Numbered from the stretch's first letter, positions 26,752 through 37,485 are shown. The stretch: DNA of 64,000 nucleotides from Halomonas llamarensis (GCF_023555005.1 NZ_JAMJPJ010000005.1:109429-173428); one strand, 5' to 3'. The notes: a model not told the origin generated them from the letters alone. Made by a program: numbers and translations.

Positions 26752-29700
26752 TTATTCATCTTCTTCGTTTTGCTCATTAAGAGCAGACGTATTGATGCCG
26801 CCCGCTTCAATATCGACGCCGCCGGGCAATGTAGTCGACAACATCTCTTGAGAAGAACGATTAAAAGACCTCAGTGATGCTGCCTCGGCATCGGTCGACA
26901 TGGTCTGGCGTGTTTTATTTACCACAGCATCAATGCTGACCGTCGTGCTTGGCTTAGGCTGGGGTTCAGGCTCGGGCTGGGGTTCAGGCTCGGGCTGGGG
27001 TTCAGGCTCGGGCTGGGGTTCAGGCTCGGGCTGCGGTTGAGGCTGCGGCTCGGGTTCAGGCTCGGGCTGCGGTTCAGGCTGCGGCTCGGGTTCCGGCTGT
27101 GGCTGCGGTTCAGGTTCAGGTTCCGGTTCCGGTTCCGGGGAAGGCGGTGGCGGTGCTGGGCGGGTATCAATCTCTAGCTCGCCTTCCACAAAGTTGATGG
27201 CATAATTGGGGTTTTGGGTGTTATCCAAATCCCCTTGAAGAATAGCGTAAAGCCCCAGATCTTCGCCCGCCTCGCGGGTAAGGTTACCGGCCAGCGTATC
27301 GCCGTCTACTAAGCCGCGTTCAGGCTGCTGGTTTTCGGCTTGATAGGTGAGCGCCGGGTCGGCACTGCCTTCGGTTTTGCGTTGGTCATCGGCGGTCACG
27401 GTGAGCGGGCGAGGGGCCACTGAATAGCTATCCGGCTGGGTAAAGGTAGCCAAGGTGTAGTTGTCCGCATCGGTGCCGTTGAGATTGTCTGTGTCCGCCT
27501 GCTGATCCCAGGTGCCTGCGTTGACATTACCGGAAGCGCTGACAGTCGCTCCGGCCAGCTCGGCCGTGGCAATAACCTGATCGCCACTGAGTGCGCCGTT
27601 CAGGGTGGCATCTCCTGGGGTGAGGGCTTCTCCGTAGATAGTGTCACCATTGGCGATATCGGTGGCCGTTAAGGCCAGCGGGTTAACGGTGAGTTGGCCG
27701 GTATTGGCGGTATCGGTGGTAATGGCATAGCCCAGGGTATTAGTGAAGCCATCGTTATAGTCAATCCGGTGGTCACCCGCGACTGGATAGCCAGCCCTGG
27801 AAAGGTCATCAGCGACTGACCAAGTGGGGGTGCCCGCCAGGATGCTATGGTCGTCCTCGTTAACAAACCCCGTCGTGTTCTTCAGGTCATAATCCGTTGG
27901 AAGGTTATCGCCGTAAGTGATGGTTGTACCGTCGGCACTGACCAGGAGTTCAGGCTGTTCACGGTAGATCAGATGGCGCGGTGCATCTGCATCCAGCGCG
28001 GCAGTAAAGTTACTGGTCGTTTCATTGCTGTTGTAACGGAAGTTACCAGGCTCAATCAGTTCCGCCATCGCCTCACTTCCGGCCAGACTACCGGTGTACA
28101 GCAAGGCGCGTCCATTCGCGCCGGTGGTAAGATCGCCACTGGTATAAACAATATCACCGCCCGAAGCCGTGCCAGCGTTTTCGCTTTTGCCAGCGCTCAG
28201 TATCAGCGCCTTATCGCTGGTGTTATCAGTGAAGATATCGCCGGAAAGGATAAGATCGCCGGATTCTGTGGCGATATTAATGGTTTCAAAGGCAGACACA
28301 TCACCCAGTCGTAATGCGTGCTCGCTGGTCAGCCCAATGCCTTTGAGGGCATTGACGTCTAACACGGCATTGTGTTGACTGGCGTCCCCTAAATCCACGG
28401 CACCCACCGAGGCAATATCGGTGTCAGGGGCTCCTGACATGCCCGTTGTGGAGAGGCCGACGTTAATACCGTTTTCAAGGCGCGCTTTGATGGCTGCACT
28501 GTCCACCCGAGTGGGATCACTTGGCTGGTCGGCAATCAAGAGGTTGTTACCACGCTGCACCCAATAAGCGGTATTACTATCAACCACATAACCATTGGCG
28601 AGCAGGCGCAGATTATCACCCACCAGGCCTTCGGCGGCCGGATTACCTGTGTTGGAGCCGGTAATCAAACTTGAACTGATCTGAACATTGCGAACCGTAC
28701 CGGCGTTTATCCCGGTCAGCCCACCCACTTCGTTTTGGCCAGTCACCTCGGCTTCTATCAAACTGAGATTGCGAACCTCACCGGCGCTATCGACCGCACC
28801 GAACAAACCGATGGCACCTTGGTTTGGCCGGTCAATAACTAAATTTTGAACACTGTGATTCAGGCCATCGAAGGTGCCGGCGAAACGGTCGTTATTGTCG
28901 CCAATCGGCTTCCAGCCTTTGTTGTCATTAGCCGAAAATCTGGCCAGATCGCTATAGCCGTCGGTATCCTCACCCAAGTCATTTGCCAGTTCGTAGTAGT
29001 AACCGCCACTCAATACGTCATCGTTGTAATTGATGTCTTGCAACTGCTGCCAGTCAGTGAGGGTGTACGGCTGGTCTTCGGTGCCAAAGCCGTCGTCAAA
29101 CAGCGGAGTTTGATCCGGGATATCTTCATCGCGGGTGACGTGGGTGAGATACGGACGGGAAATGCCGTAGCCAGGGGATTCTGCGCCAGCGCCAAATGAC
29201 CAGACGTCTTCGTCCCAACCTGCATCGGTGAAGGTAGATTGTTGCTGCATTTCAGCGGAGGTGAGGCCGATAGCGCCGTTGGTTACGTCGCCTGACGAGC
29301 CAATACCGGAGGTCTCAACATTCCAGAAGTTATGTTCGATACTGTCATTTTTACTTACGGAACCCATTAATCCACCGATGGATGAGTTACCTGTTACCTT
29401 GCCCGTGGCATAGCTATTACGGATGGTGAAGCCACCTGTTTCTCCGGGATCCCCTGCTCTGCCAACTAAACCGCCGACTTTAGAATCTCCTGTGACGTGT
29501 CCGGTAGCATAGCTTTCTTCGACAGAAATATTTCCATAGGTAATGGCACCTGCCAAGCCGCCTACTTCTCCATTTCCTTCCACTTTGCCAATGGCGTAAC
29601 TATTCAGAACATCAGAGTTAGAAGCAACACCTCCAACTAAACCACCTACAATATTATTTCCCGTGACATGTACATCTGCTGCGCTGTTTCGAACTCTGGC

Positions 29701-31623
29701 ATTACCTACTGATCCCACAAGCCCGCCAACCAATTGGTTTGTTGCTTCAATGCTACTTTGTACGCGCCCCGTGGCTTTGCTGTTATAAATAGTATTGCCG
29801 AACTTTCTTCCAACTAAGCTACCAACGCGAGAGCCACCAGATATATCAACGTTAGTTAAATGTATGTTTTGCAGAAGGGAGGTTGAATTCCCAAAAAAAC
29901 CAACATGATTCTCTTCAATGCGATTAATTGTTAGACCTGAAATAGTATGATCAAGACCGTCAAATGAGCCGCTAAAATCAAAAGAAGATCCTTTTGAACC
30001 AACCGGCTCCCAACCTTTACCCCCATCCCAGCTTTTTGTAACGCTGGCGTCAATATCGGCTCCCAAAGCATAGTGCCCTTCTAAATCATCACGCATGGCT
30101 TGCAGGGTGCCGTCGGCGTAGTCGGTTTCCTCCCCCAGCTCGGTGATCACGGTGAAGTCCAGTACGTCGCCGTCGCTACCGAATTGGGTGGAGAAGTTCT
30201 GGCCTGCTTGCAGATTGACCGGCGCGTTGGCTGTAAAAAGGGCAGACCCGCCATCGGTTGAGGCTTGGCCATACTTCAGGGCCAGTTTTCCGCCATCGCC
30301 TTGGCTGGCACCCATCTCGGCGTTGATGTCGATATTACGCCAAGCGCTAAGCGTGAGTTGGTTGCCGCTGCTCCAGGTGACTTCGTCGTTAACGAAGATA
30401 TCGCCGTTGCCGCTGTCATCACCGCTGCCACAATTTGTCACGCCGCTACAGCTAGCGTCTGAATCAGTGGTTTCGATGGTGACATCGTTATTAACTAGCG
30501 CGTTGGAAAGCGCAGTCCCGGTGAGGTCGCCGCCGCTATCGGCAATCGTAAAGTCATACGGGTCGATCAACCACTCGCCGGTTTGGCTGTCATCGGCGCG
30601 AGTGGTAACGGTCGCTTCGTCCATAATGCTGACTTTGGCCGCACTGGTTTCCACAAACCCGCCGTCGCCGCCATCCGGTGCCGAGGCATCCAGCGTACCG
30701 GCTACTCGTGTCTCACCACTTTGCATATCGCCCATTAGCCAGATTTCACCTTGCTCATTTTCAGCCAGGGTGCGGGCCTGGGTGGTGCCGGTGTGGTTGA
30801 TGACGCTGGCGGCCAGATCGCCTGCCGCTTTGGCAGTGAGGTAGACGCGACCGCCATCGGCCTGGATCGCACCGCCTTGCTCGATGTAGGTGTCGAGCTG
30901 GGCTTCTTCGACTTCGATTTTGATGGGGCCACCCATATCCAAGGTGACACGGCTGCCTGCGCCCATCATCACATCGCCACGCGGTGCGCTGATGCTGCCT
31001 TCATTGATAATCTCAGCGGCAATCAAGGCCACATAACCTTCGTCAGCGGCGCGGATATTGCCCTGGTTGATGATGGCGCTGCTGCTGTCGCCCTCGAAGG
31101 TAAAATCGCCCGCCATAAAATCATCGGGGCTGATGTCCAGGGTAGAGGCGACGAGCCCACCTACATCTACCTGGGCGGTGTCGCCAAACACAATGCCATT
31201 GGGGTTAACCAGAAACACCTGACCGTTGGCCTCAATCGCCCCGCGAATTTGCGAGAGCTGATCGCCGGTGACGCGGTTGAGCGCGGCGGCGTCTCGGCTG
31301 GGTTGGTTGAATTCAACGCGGTGGCCTTCCGCCACCGAAAAGTCGTCCCAGTTGATCGCCATGCGCTCACTGTTTTGGTTGATGCGCATCGCGTGGCCGG
31401 ACGGCTCGATACTGCCGCTACCGGCACGGATCTCACCGCCCGAGGGTAAGCCGCTGGCAAAGGCGCTTAGGGGCAGCAGCACGATGCTTCCAGCCGCCAG
31501 CGAGGCCAGTGTGCCCACAATGCCGGAACGGCGTGATGTTTTGCCCTGGCGTTTAACGGTTTCGGGTGCGACCTGCCACTGCCCTCGGGCAGCATTCCAA
31601 ACGGTGCGGTAGATGCGGTTCAT
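26752..31623 (-). CDS. TpsA exoprotein 2 (FHA-type adhesin, GLUG and MBG repeats)
   Basis: A 1623-residue paralogue of exoprotein 1 on the same strand. It has the same ESPR signal peptide, TPS domain and first 370 residues, then a divergent passenger with GLUG repeats, a long non-repetitive region, two MBG-type segments ([16 protein letters not shown] in the last), a Pro-Glu/Gln linker of about 65 residues and an acidic tail. The stretch around 29,320-29,990, coding for one GLUG array, is visibly richer in A+T than its surroundings, suggesting acquired passenger sequence. No separate TpsB follows, so it most likely uses the one at 20606-22231. It has its own copy of the shared promoter motif. 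Confidence 0.9.
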   Translation of the reverse strand: MNRIYRTVWNAARGQWQVAPETVKRQGKTSRRSGIVGTLASLAAGSIVLLPLSAFASGLPSGGEIRAGSGSIEPSGHAMRINQNSERMAINWDDFSVAEGHRVEFNQPSRDAAALNRVTGDQLSQIRGAIEANGQVFLVNPNGIVFGDTAQVDVGGLVASTLDISPDDFMAGDFTFEGDSSSAIINQGNIRAADEGYVALIAAEIINEGSISAPRGDVMMGAGSRVTLDMGGPIKIEVEEAQLDTYIEQGGAIQADGGRVYLTAKAAGDLAASVINHTGTTQARTLAENEQGEIWLMGDMQSGETRVAGTLDASAPDGGDGGFVETSAAKVSIMDEATVTTRADDSQTGEWLIDPYDFTIADSGGDLTGTALSNALVNNDVTIETTDSDASCSGVTNCGSGDDSGNGDIFVNDEVTWSSGNQLTLSAWRNIDINAEMGASQGDGGKLALKYGQASTDGGSALFTANAPVNLQAGQNFSTQFGSDGDVLDFTVITELGEETDYADGTLQAMRDDLEGHYALGADIDASVTKSWDGGKGWEPVGSKGSSFDFSGSFDGLDHTISGLTINRIEENHVGFFGNSTSLLQNIHLTNVDISGGSRVGSLVGRKFGNTIYNSKATGRVQSSIEATNQLVGGLVGSVGNARVRNSAADVHVTGNNIVGGLVGGVASNSDVLNSYAIGKVEGNGEVGGLAGAITYGNISVEESYATGHVTGDSKVGGLVGRAGDPGETGGFTIRNSYATGKVTGNSSIGGLMGSVSKNDSIEHNFWNVETSGIGSSGDVTNGAIGLTSAEMQQQSTFTDAGWDEDVWSFGAGAESPGYGISRPYLTHVTRDEDIPDQTPLFDDGFGTEDQPYTLTDWQQLQDINYNDDVLSGGYYYELANDLGEDTDGYSDLARFSANDNKGWKPIGDNNDRFAGTFDGLNHSVQNLVIDRPNQGAIGLFGAVDSAGEVRNLSLIEAEVTGQNEVGGLTGINAGTVRNVQISSSLITGSNTGNPAAEGLVGDNLRLLANGYVVDSNTAYWVQRGNNLLIADQPSDPTRVDSAAIKARLENGINVGLSTTGMSGAPDTDIASVGAVDLGDASQHNAVLDVNALKGIGLTSEHALRLGDVSAFETINIATESGDLILSGDIFTDNTSDKALILSAGKSENAGTASGGDIVYTSGDLTTGANGRALLYTGSLAGSEAMAELIEPGNFRYNSNETTSNFTAALDADAPRHLIYREQPELLVSADGTTITYGDNLPTDYDLKNTTGFVNEDDHSILAGTPTWSVADDLSRAGYPVAGDHRIDYNDGFTNTLGYAITTDTANTGQLTVNPLALTATDIANGDTIYGEALTPGDATLNGALSGDQVIATAELAGATVSASGNVNAGTWDQQADTDNLNGTDADNYTLATFTQPDSYSVAPRPLTVTADDQRKTEGSADPALTYQAENQQPERGLVDGDTLAGNLTREAGEDLGLYAILQGDLDNTQNPNYAINFVEGELEIDTRPAPPPPSPEPEPEPEPEPQPQPEPEPQPEPQPEPEPEPQPQPQPEPEPQPEPEPQPEPEPQPEPEPQPKPSTTVSIDAVVNKTRQTMSTDAEAASLRSFNRSSQEMLSTTLPGGVDIEAGGINTSALNEQNEEDE
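26945..27150 (-). repeat. Pro-Glu/Gln-encoding microsatellite in tpsA2
   Basis: Short units of the GGCTCGGGCTGGGGTTCA type on the plus strand encode PEPEPQPEP residues near the C-terminus of exoprotein 2. The pattern is related to, but not the same as, that of tpsA1. Confidence 0.85.
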
Positions 31624-31706
31624 AATCCCCTGGCCTTTATAGGTAGTGGTTTTTTACTAGCCTACGCGTCGGCAAGGGGGGCTTCTTCCACTCAGCGCTA
31701 CACTTG
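30521..31706 (-). repeat. Duplicated block, copy 2 (5' part of tpsA2 and its promoter)
   Basis: Partner of the block at 25550-26735. It includes the promoter motif, leader and the coding region for the signal peptide and TPS domain of exoprotein 2. The upstream limit of identity lies just inside the 3' end of the AraC gene's downstream gap. Confidence 0.85.
31685..31706 (-). promoter_or_regulatory. Shared 22-bp promoter motif, copy before tpsA2
   Basis: Same 22 bases as the copy before tpsA1 (core GTGTAGCGCTGAGTGGAAG on the minus strand), 61 bases before the tpsA2 start and only 11 bases after the AraC gene's stop. The neighbouring AraC protein is the obvious candidate binder, by inference. 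Confidence 0.55.
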
Positions 31707-31717
31707 CGAGGATTTAA

Positions 31718-32719
31718 TCAGGAAGCGTTTGGAGGAAAACGAATGTGAGAAATGCTGCGGGCCTCGCCTGGTGTGATGCCAAAGCGCTGCTTGAACGCGC
31801 GATAAAACCAGGAAAGGTGATTGAAACCCGAGTGCAGTGCGATGTCGCTGACTGAACGTTGCACGGCCTGAGAAGATGTAAGCGCACTAAACGCGCGCTG
31901 AAGACGCTGCTCAACCAAGTAGTCGGTAAAAGACGTGTCCGCATGATTAAACAGTGCCCGGATATAGCTTGGCGATACAGCGTGGCGTCGTGCCAGGTCG
32001 TTCAAGCTGATAGGGGTACGCGCATGAACGTTAATATCCGCTTTAATGGCTTTTAAACGCGCTTCACGCAGGCCGCCACGCTGGGCATGTTCGCTTGCCT
32101 CAGGCGTGGCACCGAGTGCCAGGCACGCCAGATCCAGCAGTTGGTTTGTCAATTGAGAGGTGGGTTGGCTCTCAAGCGCATCGGGACGTTTTGTCAGTGC
32201 TAGGCAGAGTTGGCTTAAGTGCTGTAATGATTCGCCGGGCAAAAGCAGGTGTTTGGGTAAGCGGTCCATGTCGCCAAGCAGCGGCGCCAGTTGCGCGCGT
32301 GAAAACGCGATGCTCAGGAAATTGACCCGTTCGCCGTAAAAGTCGACGCTACCTGACTGATGGTTATAGACGACGCGTGCTCTGCCCGGTGTGCAAGCAA
32401 GAGAGTCGTGAGCTTGGAGGTGAGAGAGCCAGCCGCCGGGGCCACCGGGATGGATTAACAGCGTAATATCATCGTTGCCATCAGCGACTTGCGGTGTTTC
32501 ACGCGCCGCATGCAGCGATGATGCGGTCACCCGCGCAATGGAAATTCCCGGCAGTAGCCTGATGCGTGTTTCAACATGCGGAACCTGCTTCCTTTGTGCA
32601 TCAAGCTGAACTTGCGCCATGGCGCTGTAAATATCCTGCGCTGCCTCTAGGCGTTCGCTGGGTGCAAAGTCGTCTGTTGAAAATGAAAAAAAAGCCATGG
32701 CGTTACAAGAAATAGTCAT
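31718..32719 (-). CDS. AraC-family transcriptional regulator
   Basis: Cytoplasmic DNA-binding regulator of about 333 residues. The N-terminal two thirds resemble the AraC-binding-like sensor domain (DITLLIHPGGPGGWL, RARVVYNHQSGSVDF), and the C-terminus is a typical double helix-turn-helix (HAVSPSYIRALFNHADTSF, SVSDIALHSGFNHLSWFYRAFKQRFGITPGEAR). No convincing ribosome binding site distinguishes the possible starts; an ATG at 32719 or 32698 fits, and a TTG at 32737 is also in frame. It lies directly upstream of tpsA2 on the same strand, and the motif shared by three promoters in the locus begins 11 bases after its stop, so it may be the local activator. Confidence 0.88.
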   Translation of the reverse strand: MTISCNAMAFFSFSTDDFAPSERLEAAQDIYSAMAQVQLDAQRKQVPHVETRIRLLPGISIARVTASSLHAARETPQVADGNDDITLLIHPGGPGGWLSHLQAHDSLACTPGRARVVYNHQSGSVDFYGERVNFLSIAFSRAQLAPLLGDMDRLPKHLLLPGESLQHLSQLCLALTKRPDALESQPTSQLTNQLLDLACLALGATPEASEHAQRGGLREARLKAIKADINVHARTPISLNDLARRHAVSPSYIRALFNHADTSFTDYLVEQRLQRAFSALTSSQAVQRSVSDIALHSGFNHLSWFYRAFKQRFGITPGEARSISHIRFPPNAS

Positions 32720-32879
32720 TGAGCGTATTGCTATCAATAAACATTAAGGGCGTTGAAAGCAAGAAGACACACATTGTCTTTGCGTATCAACCTAAGTGCA
32801 GTACAGGTCGGATATAAAGATAGTCGATGACACAACGCATTGGCGGTGGCTGCAGTAAGGTGAAGGCATCGCCATTTTG

Positions 32880-33098
32880 GTGGCACTGTGGCTGGATTTG
32901 GTGGGCTGGGTCTCTCTGCCGTTTTTAGAGCGTTTGGAGGGGTTGACCAAAGCCTATGGGGTGACCAGCTGCTGGTGAGTGAGGCAACCGCGCAGCAAGT
33001 CCAGCTTGTGTTTCCGCAAGCGGGACAAGGGGTGCGTCAAGGGTCGTAGCGCACGGGCTATTTCATTGGGACGCGTGTGGGCTTATGTGGAAAAATAA
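32880..33098 (+). pseudogene. Relic of a class III adenylate/guanylate cyclase C-terminus
   Basis: On the plus strand, frame-shifted pieces in order read LERLEGLTKAYG, then DQLLVSEATAQQVQ, then VKGRSARAISLGRVWAYVEK and a stop. These are the successive C-terminal motifs of class III nucleotidyl cyclase domains. Two compensating frameshifts separate them, and the catalytic N-terminal part is missing, replaced by a hydrophobic stretch (LWLDLVGWVSLPFL) that could be a membrane helix. CHASE2-type cyclases are often found near FecR-domain genes, which fits this location. This explains most of the 386-base gap between the AraC and FecR-domain genes; 32720-32879 holds nothing recognisable. Confidence 0.7.
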
Positions 33099-33123
33099 GG
33101 ACCCATTGTCAGTGGCTAAGAGG

Positions 33124-35967
33124 TCAAGGAGTGATCTCTTCGCGTTCGAATAGTCCGGTACCGCTGTAGTTTCCCAGATCGCCTGAGGCTTCAATCAGGC
33201 TCATGATGGCGTCAGCCTCTTCACCAATATATTGGCCTTGAAGGGTGTTGAAACCCTCAAAGCAGTCTGGTTCGCAGTTTTCATGGGTAAGGTCGATGAT
33301 AGCGATCGGGAAGGTTTCGAAAGTATCGCTGTCTTCTTCAGCGCTTAGCCCACCAACCAACTGACCAAAGTTTTCCAGCCCTATATCAACTTCCACGCTG
33401 CTTTCACCGGCACTGCTGGCGAGTGTGATGGTGCTGTCGTCAAGGATGTTAATTACATCGTCGCTTGCCTGATTGATCAACCTTGTGCCGCCTGCCCAGT
33501 TGAACGTTACTCCCTCTGCTAATTGATCTCTTATGGCTTCCAGCGCTTGGTTGCTTAGCTCATTAGCTAATTCACCCGAAGCGGAAATAAAGGGAATGCT
33601 TTCGCCTAAGGGCGTTTCCTCTGGGTCATTGGGATACGGGGTGTCAGCGTCCCAGTAGCCCCAAACCACTTCGCCACCGGCGATGCTTTGGCTATCTTGC
33701 TCAGTGGGGGGCGTATTTTCTTCATAAAAACTCGGTAATAGGTCGCCGCCGGTAATTGTGGTCAAACTGTTTTCGGTGTTAGGCGGGAAGTCGATCCAGA
33801 CATCGGGCGCGGGGTCGCGGCCAAAGCCGAGGCTGCCGTAACCGGTGAGAAGATCACCTTCTGTTTCAATCTCGACATACAGGTTGCCGATAACGCCGTC
33901 CAGCGTGCTTTCGCCTTCGTTGCCAATAAAGCGCGATTCGAAGTAACCCGCGCTGACGGGGGCGGCGTCGATGTCCTCGCCGTCGCCTTCCCCAAGAACG
34001 GGGCCGTCAGTCAGCCCGCCACCACCGCCTTCGCCAAAGGTGAGGCGCTGGCTGCCGCTGCCATCATCGAAGAAGAAGTTTTGCAGACGCTCTCGTGATT
34101 CTGCTAGGTAACGCTCGCCATCGCCGTCCTCCAGGACAATGCTTGTCTGAGCATGTGGATAAAGCATGCTGTCAACGTTGAAATAGGCGAGCGAGAAGCG
34201 CGAGTCTTCTTGCACGCTTAGTTTACCGTTTGAGGTGGCAAGCTCGCCGGGCGTTACCAGGGAGAAGTCCACTCGGTTGTAAGGATTGTCTGGAGTTTCA
34301 GGGTCAAGCCCGGCCAGGTTTTCGATTAACTCGGTAGCTTCTAAGGGTGTTTTATCGGCGATGTCGATTGCTCGATTCGTGCCGACATAGTGCAACTTAC
34401 CTACGTCGCCCAGTGGGGTAAGCAGTTCTTCTCCGTTTTGACTAAGTTCCGCGACGCTGTCTGACGACCAACGGCCCCAGTAAATCACCGTGGTGCTGTC
34501 TTGGGTGCCTTCCAGATCATTCAGTGAGATCACCTTAGAGTTGGTGGGTTCGCTGCCCTCTTGGGTTTGCAAGCGCTCACCATTGCGCTCGGCAGCGGTA
34601 AGTTGGCCATCCGCAAAGCGCACAGCACTGGCGGGTAGCCGGTTACTTTTCTCGGCACCGGTTGTTAGCGCGACCTGACCTTGGGGGGTTAAGTGCTCGG
34701 TGTCGTTCCCTGAATTGCCTTGGTTGAGCATGGCCTCGGTATCAGTAAAGCCCAGAGTTTCAGCAGGTACAGGCTCTGGTTCAGGCTCAGGTTCAGGCTC
34801 CGGCTCAGGTTCAGGCTCTGGTTCAGGCTCTGGTTCAGGCTCTGGTTCAGGCTCAGGTTCAGGCTCCGGCTCAGGTTCAGGCTCTGGTTCAGGCTCTGGT
34901 TCAGGTTCTGGTTCAGGCTCAGGTTCAGGCTCGGGTTCAGGTTCTGGCTCAGGTTCAGGCTCGGGTTCAGGTTCTGGCTCAGGTTCTGGCTCGGGTTCAG
35001 GTTCTGGCTCGGGTTCAGGCTCTGGCTCAGGTTCTGGCTCTTGATTGACTTCTTCCTCTACGTCATCGGCAAAGGCGCGGGCGCTGACAGATTGTTCTTG
35101 GCTGAGGTTGTTGGTTTGCTCGCTTTGAAGCTGCTCGTTGGTGGCCGGTGCCAGCGCGATGCGGTCGAAAAACGTGCCGTCAGTGGCATCGCTCTCGGTA
35201 TCGGTATCTAGCGTGGTACTGGTAACGGTAGTGTTGCTGCCACCACCTTGCTGAGCGGTGCCGTCGCTTGTGTCGTTATCGTCTTGGCGGGGTTGCTCGC
35301 GACGCTGTTCTTCCAACTGTTCAAAAATCGCTATGCCGTCGGCGAGGAACTCTGGAGTGGCGTCTGAAGCGGCGGAAAACATCACTTGTCCTGGGCGCAC
35401 AATACGCTCGCCAGCGTCGGTGCTCATGGAAAGCCTACCACTCTCGACATATAAGTAGCTGCCGGTCGCCATGCCGGGCAAGGGGGGCGTTTCGCCTTCG
35501 GGCACGTGAACAAGTTGAAAGCTGGTACCGCGAATGCCCATGGTGGCCACCGGTGTTTTATGGCTGACGTTTTCGGGGGCATTACGCCCAATCAACCCGG
35601 TTACGGCGCGTAAACCGCCACGCAACAGCTCGCCACTTTGTTCGGATTCGTCAGGGTTTTCTGTATTGTTTTGGTAGCTCTCCAGGGTGTAGGTGCTTTC
35701 TGGCTGGATGGCTTTGGTGCCGCCATCGCTGTAGCGGATCTGCAGCGTACTGGCGCTTTGCGTTCGGAAGGTGTCGCCCGCAAAAATATCATCGCCACGT
35801 TCGGCGGCGGTACGTTCACCGTCGCGCTCAATCGAGGCATTGCCGTGAATGAACATCACCTGCCCTGCCGGGGTGTTGGCCCATACGGCCATGGGCATCA
35901 TCAGGCTGCCGACAGTGGCGTGGAGCGATACCCAACGGGCAATGGGGTGCTGTGTAAAACGAGCCAT
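33124..35967 (-). CDS. Secreted FecR-domain protein with Glu-Pro linker and beta-rich C-terminus
   Basis: A 947-residue exported protein. A signal peptide ends at about residue 31 (MAVWA-NT). A FecR-type domain follows (about 35-190: [41 protein letters not shown]), then a low-complexity acidic region, some 90 residues of uninterrupted Glu-Pro repeats (about 309-399), and a long beta-rich C-terminal part. Its very end, [16 protein letters not shown] to YSGTGLFE, resembles the closing strands of TbpB/HphA-type barrels that serve as handles for Slam (type XI) export; this is inference. It has no membrane anchor typical of FecR anti-sigma factors. It starts 9 bases after the Slam-like gene, clearly in one operon. 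Confidence 0.75.
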   Translation of the reverse strand: MARFTQHPIARWVSLHATVGSLMMPMAVWANTPAGQVMFIHGNASIERDGERTAAERGDDIFAGDTFRTQSASTLQIRYSDGGTKAIQPESTYTLESYQNNTENPDESEQSGELLRGGLRAVTGLIGRNAPENVSHKTPVATMGIRGTSFQLVHVPEGETPPLPGMATGSYLYVESGRLSMSTDAGERIVRPGQVMFSAASDATPEFLADGIAIFEQLEEQRREQPRQDDNDTSDGTAQQGGGSNTTVTSTTLDTDTESDATDGTFFDRIALAPATNEQLQSEQTNNLSQEQSVSARAFADDVEEEVNQEPEPEPEPEPEPEPEPEPEPEPEPEPEPEPEPEPEPEPEPEPEPEPEPEPEPEPEPEPEPEPEPEPEPEPEPEPEPEPEPEPEPEPEPEPVPAETLGFTDTEAMLNQGNSGNDTEHLTPQGQVALTTGAEKSNRLPASAVRFADGQLTAAERNGERLQTQEGSEPTNSKVISLNDLEGTQDSTTVIYWGRWSSDSVAELSQNGEELLTPLGDVGKLHYVGTNRAIDIADKTPLEATELIENLAGLDPETPDNPYNRVDFSLVTPGELATSNGKLSVQEDSRFSLAYFNVDSMLYPHAQTSIVLEDGDGERYLAESRERLQNFFFDDGSGSQRLTFGEGGGGGLTDGPVLGEGDGEDIDAAPVSAGYFESRFIGNEGESTLDGVIGNLYVEIETEGDLLTGYGSLGFGRDPAPDVWIDFPPNTENSLTTITGGDLLPSFYEENTPPTEQDSQSIAGGEVVWGYWDADTPYPNDPEETPLGESIPFISASGELANELSNQALEAIRDQLAEGVTFNWAGGTRLINQASDDVINILDDSTITLASSAGESSVEVDIGLENFGQLVGGLSAEEDSDTFETFPIAIIDLTHENCEPDCFEGFNTLQGQYIGEEADAIMSLIEASGDLGNYSGTGLFEREEITP
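34770..35042 (-). repeat. Glu-Pro-encoding microsatellite in the FecR-domain gene
   Basis: About 270 bases of GGTTCAGGCTCA-type 6- and 12-base units (plus strand) encode roughly 45 consecutive Glu-Pro pairs. The array is nearly pure and therefore prone to length change. The peptide should form a stiff extended rod, as in the periplasmic linker of TonB. Confidence 0.9.
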
Positions 35968-35976
35968 AAGCCCTCC

Positions 35977-37401
35977 TTAGAACAGATAGCGCACGCCGAT
36001 CTGGGTTTGCAGGCGAGTCGAGTCGTAAAATTCGATGGTGGCGTCACGCTGCTCATAATTGGCAGACGTTTCGACCAGCCAGTGGCGGTTGAGTGGGTAG
36101 AGCCAGCTTAGTCGCGCTTCCCATATCTGTTCTTCGCGGGCAGTGGGCTGGTAGCGGCTGGTGATGTTGTTTACGTCGTCCTGGTAGTTGCGTTCGTGGT
36201 AACCCATATTGCCGCGTATGAGCTGGCGTTCGCCAATGGGTACGTCGACGCCCATGCCCACTTGCCAGTGGTTGAGGTCACCGCCCGCGCGCTGTTGGTT
36301 GCCAGTGCCGTGGGCCCATTCCTTGCTTAGCTGCGCCTGCCAGCGCAGGTTGATGTGAGTGAGCGGGGTCGTCAGCTTAACGCCCAGGCGGCCAGCGTCG
36401 TAATCACTTAGCGCGTTGTCAAAGTTGTTACGCTGGACGCTAAGTTCCCAGGTTAGCTGGCTTTTGGTGCCCACTGTGTAGGCGTAGCGGCCGTTAAGGC
36501 CCCATCGGGTTAATAGAGGGTCTTGCTTAGCGCCACCCCAGCCTTGTAACCCGCTGGGTTGCAGTGTCCAGGTGTGGCCATTGCTTAGCTCGCGCTGGTA
36601 GGCAGGCGCGAGCTGTAACAGCGTTAGGTCAATTTCTTCGGCGGCGTCGCTCATATAGCGCTGGGTTTGAGCGGTGGCGTCAAGCAGCCAACGTGAGTGT
36701 TCGTCAATCGGAAAGCGCCCACGGTAACTGGCTTGCAATTGATGGTAGAGGCTTGAACGGCTGGCAAAGGTGGCGTCGTCAAGCTGATTGGGGTCGTCGA
36801 GATCCAGCACATCACTTTCAATGAGTTGGTCAACCACATTACGCAATGGCGCAGGTAAAGGGTCAAGTGCGATATCACTGTGGTAGCGCTGTGGGTTGCT
36901 GTCGTAGCCAAAAGCGACACCTAAGCTCAGATTATGCTGAGGGTCGTTATCTCCCCGGCGGCGTTGTTCGATGACTGCTTTGAAACGCCGAATGGCTGCT
37001 TGTGCTTCGGGTGGAGGGGAGAGGGCTTCCAGGCGCTCAATTTCCTCTTCAGCGGCGCGGCGCTGGTCCAATTGCAGTAGCGCGGCGACGCGTTCCATTC
37101 GCGCACCTGCGTGCTCTGGTTCCGTCAACAGTACCCGGTCCAGGGCAATCAGCGCGTGGGAGACATTTCCTGCTCGCAGCGCAAACACCCCTAGCCAGTA
37201 ATCAAATTCAGGGTCTCCGCTGTGCCCCATTTCTTCGGCTTTCATTAGCTGGTAGGCGGCGACGGCGTTGCCTTGCTCAAGCGTTTGGCGGGCACTTTGT
37301 CGTGTTTCTTCATATGCTAGGGCGCGGGTCGTGCATAGCAGCCACAGTGTTATGCCCAGAAGGCAGTAAAGACGAGTAGGCTGCACTGTTACTGGTTTCA
37401 T
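35977..37401 (-). CDS. TPR plus outer-membrane beta-barrel protein, Slam-like
   Basis: A 474-residue exported protein. After a signal peptide (LLGITLWLLCTTRALA) comes a TPR-like helical domain (about 35-150: YWLGVFALRAGNVSHALIALDRVLLTEPEHA), then a domain beginning LSLGVAFGYDSNPQRYHSD and rich in amphipathic strands that ends in an aromatic residue (GVRYLF). This two-part layout and the xYDSN start of the barrel fit the Slam/DUF560 family of outer-membrane translocons (type XI secretion), which export surface lipoproteins and some soluble cargo. The family call is by architecture, not search. It is followed after 9 bases by the FecR-domain gene, its likely partner or cargo, and is preceded by the shared promoter motif. 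Confidence 0.7.
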   Translation of the reverse strand: MKPVTVQPTRLYCLLGITLWLLCTTRALAYEETRQSARQTLEQGNAVAAYQLMKAEEMGHSGDPEFDYWLGVFALRAGNVSHALIALDRVLLTEPEHAGARMERVAALLQLDQRRAAEEEIERLEALSPPPEAQAAIRRFKAVIEQRRRGDNDPQHNLSLGVAFGYDSNPQRYHSDIALDPLPAPLRNVVDQLIESDVLDLDDPNQLDDATFASRSSLYHQLQASYRGRFPIDEHSRWLLDATAQTQRYMSDAAEEIDLTLLQLAPAYQRELSNGHTWTLQPSGLQGWGGAKQDPLLTRWGLNGRYAYTVGTKSQLTWELSVQRNNFDNALSDYDAGRLGVKLTTPLTHINLRWQAQLSKEWAHGTGNQQRAGGDLNHWQVGMGVDVPIGERQLIRGNMGYHERNYQDDVNNITSRYQPTAREEQIWEARLSWLYPLNRHWLVETSANYEQRDATIEFYDSTRLQTQIGVRYLF

Positions 37402-37463
37402 CGGCTAACCTGGTTCCTTGCTGATAATTCTGATGCCAGGATACTGGTTGGCAAAGGAAATGG

Positions 37464-37485
37464 CTTCCACTCAGCGTTACACTTG
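37464..37485 (-). promoter_or_regulatory. Shared 22-bp promoter motif, copy before the Slam-like gene
   Basis: The core GTGTAACGCTGAGTGGAAG on the minus strand lies 62 bases before the start of the Slam-like gene. It differs by one base from the copies before tpsA1 and tpsA2. A TATCCT lies 20 bases downstream, in line with TAGGCT in the tpsA promoters. The rest of this gap (37402-37645) shows nothing else certain. Confidence 0.55.

Noticed and set aside
34700..35044. Plus-strand frame of Gly-Ser repeats opposite the FecR-domain gene
   Set aside because: It is the antisense reading of the Glu-Pro repeat, with no ribosome binding site and no similarity outside the repeat.
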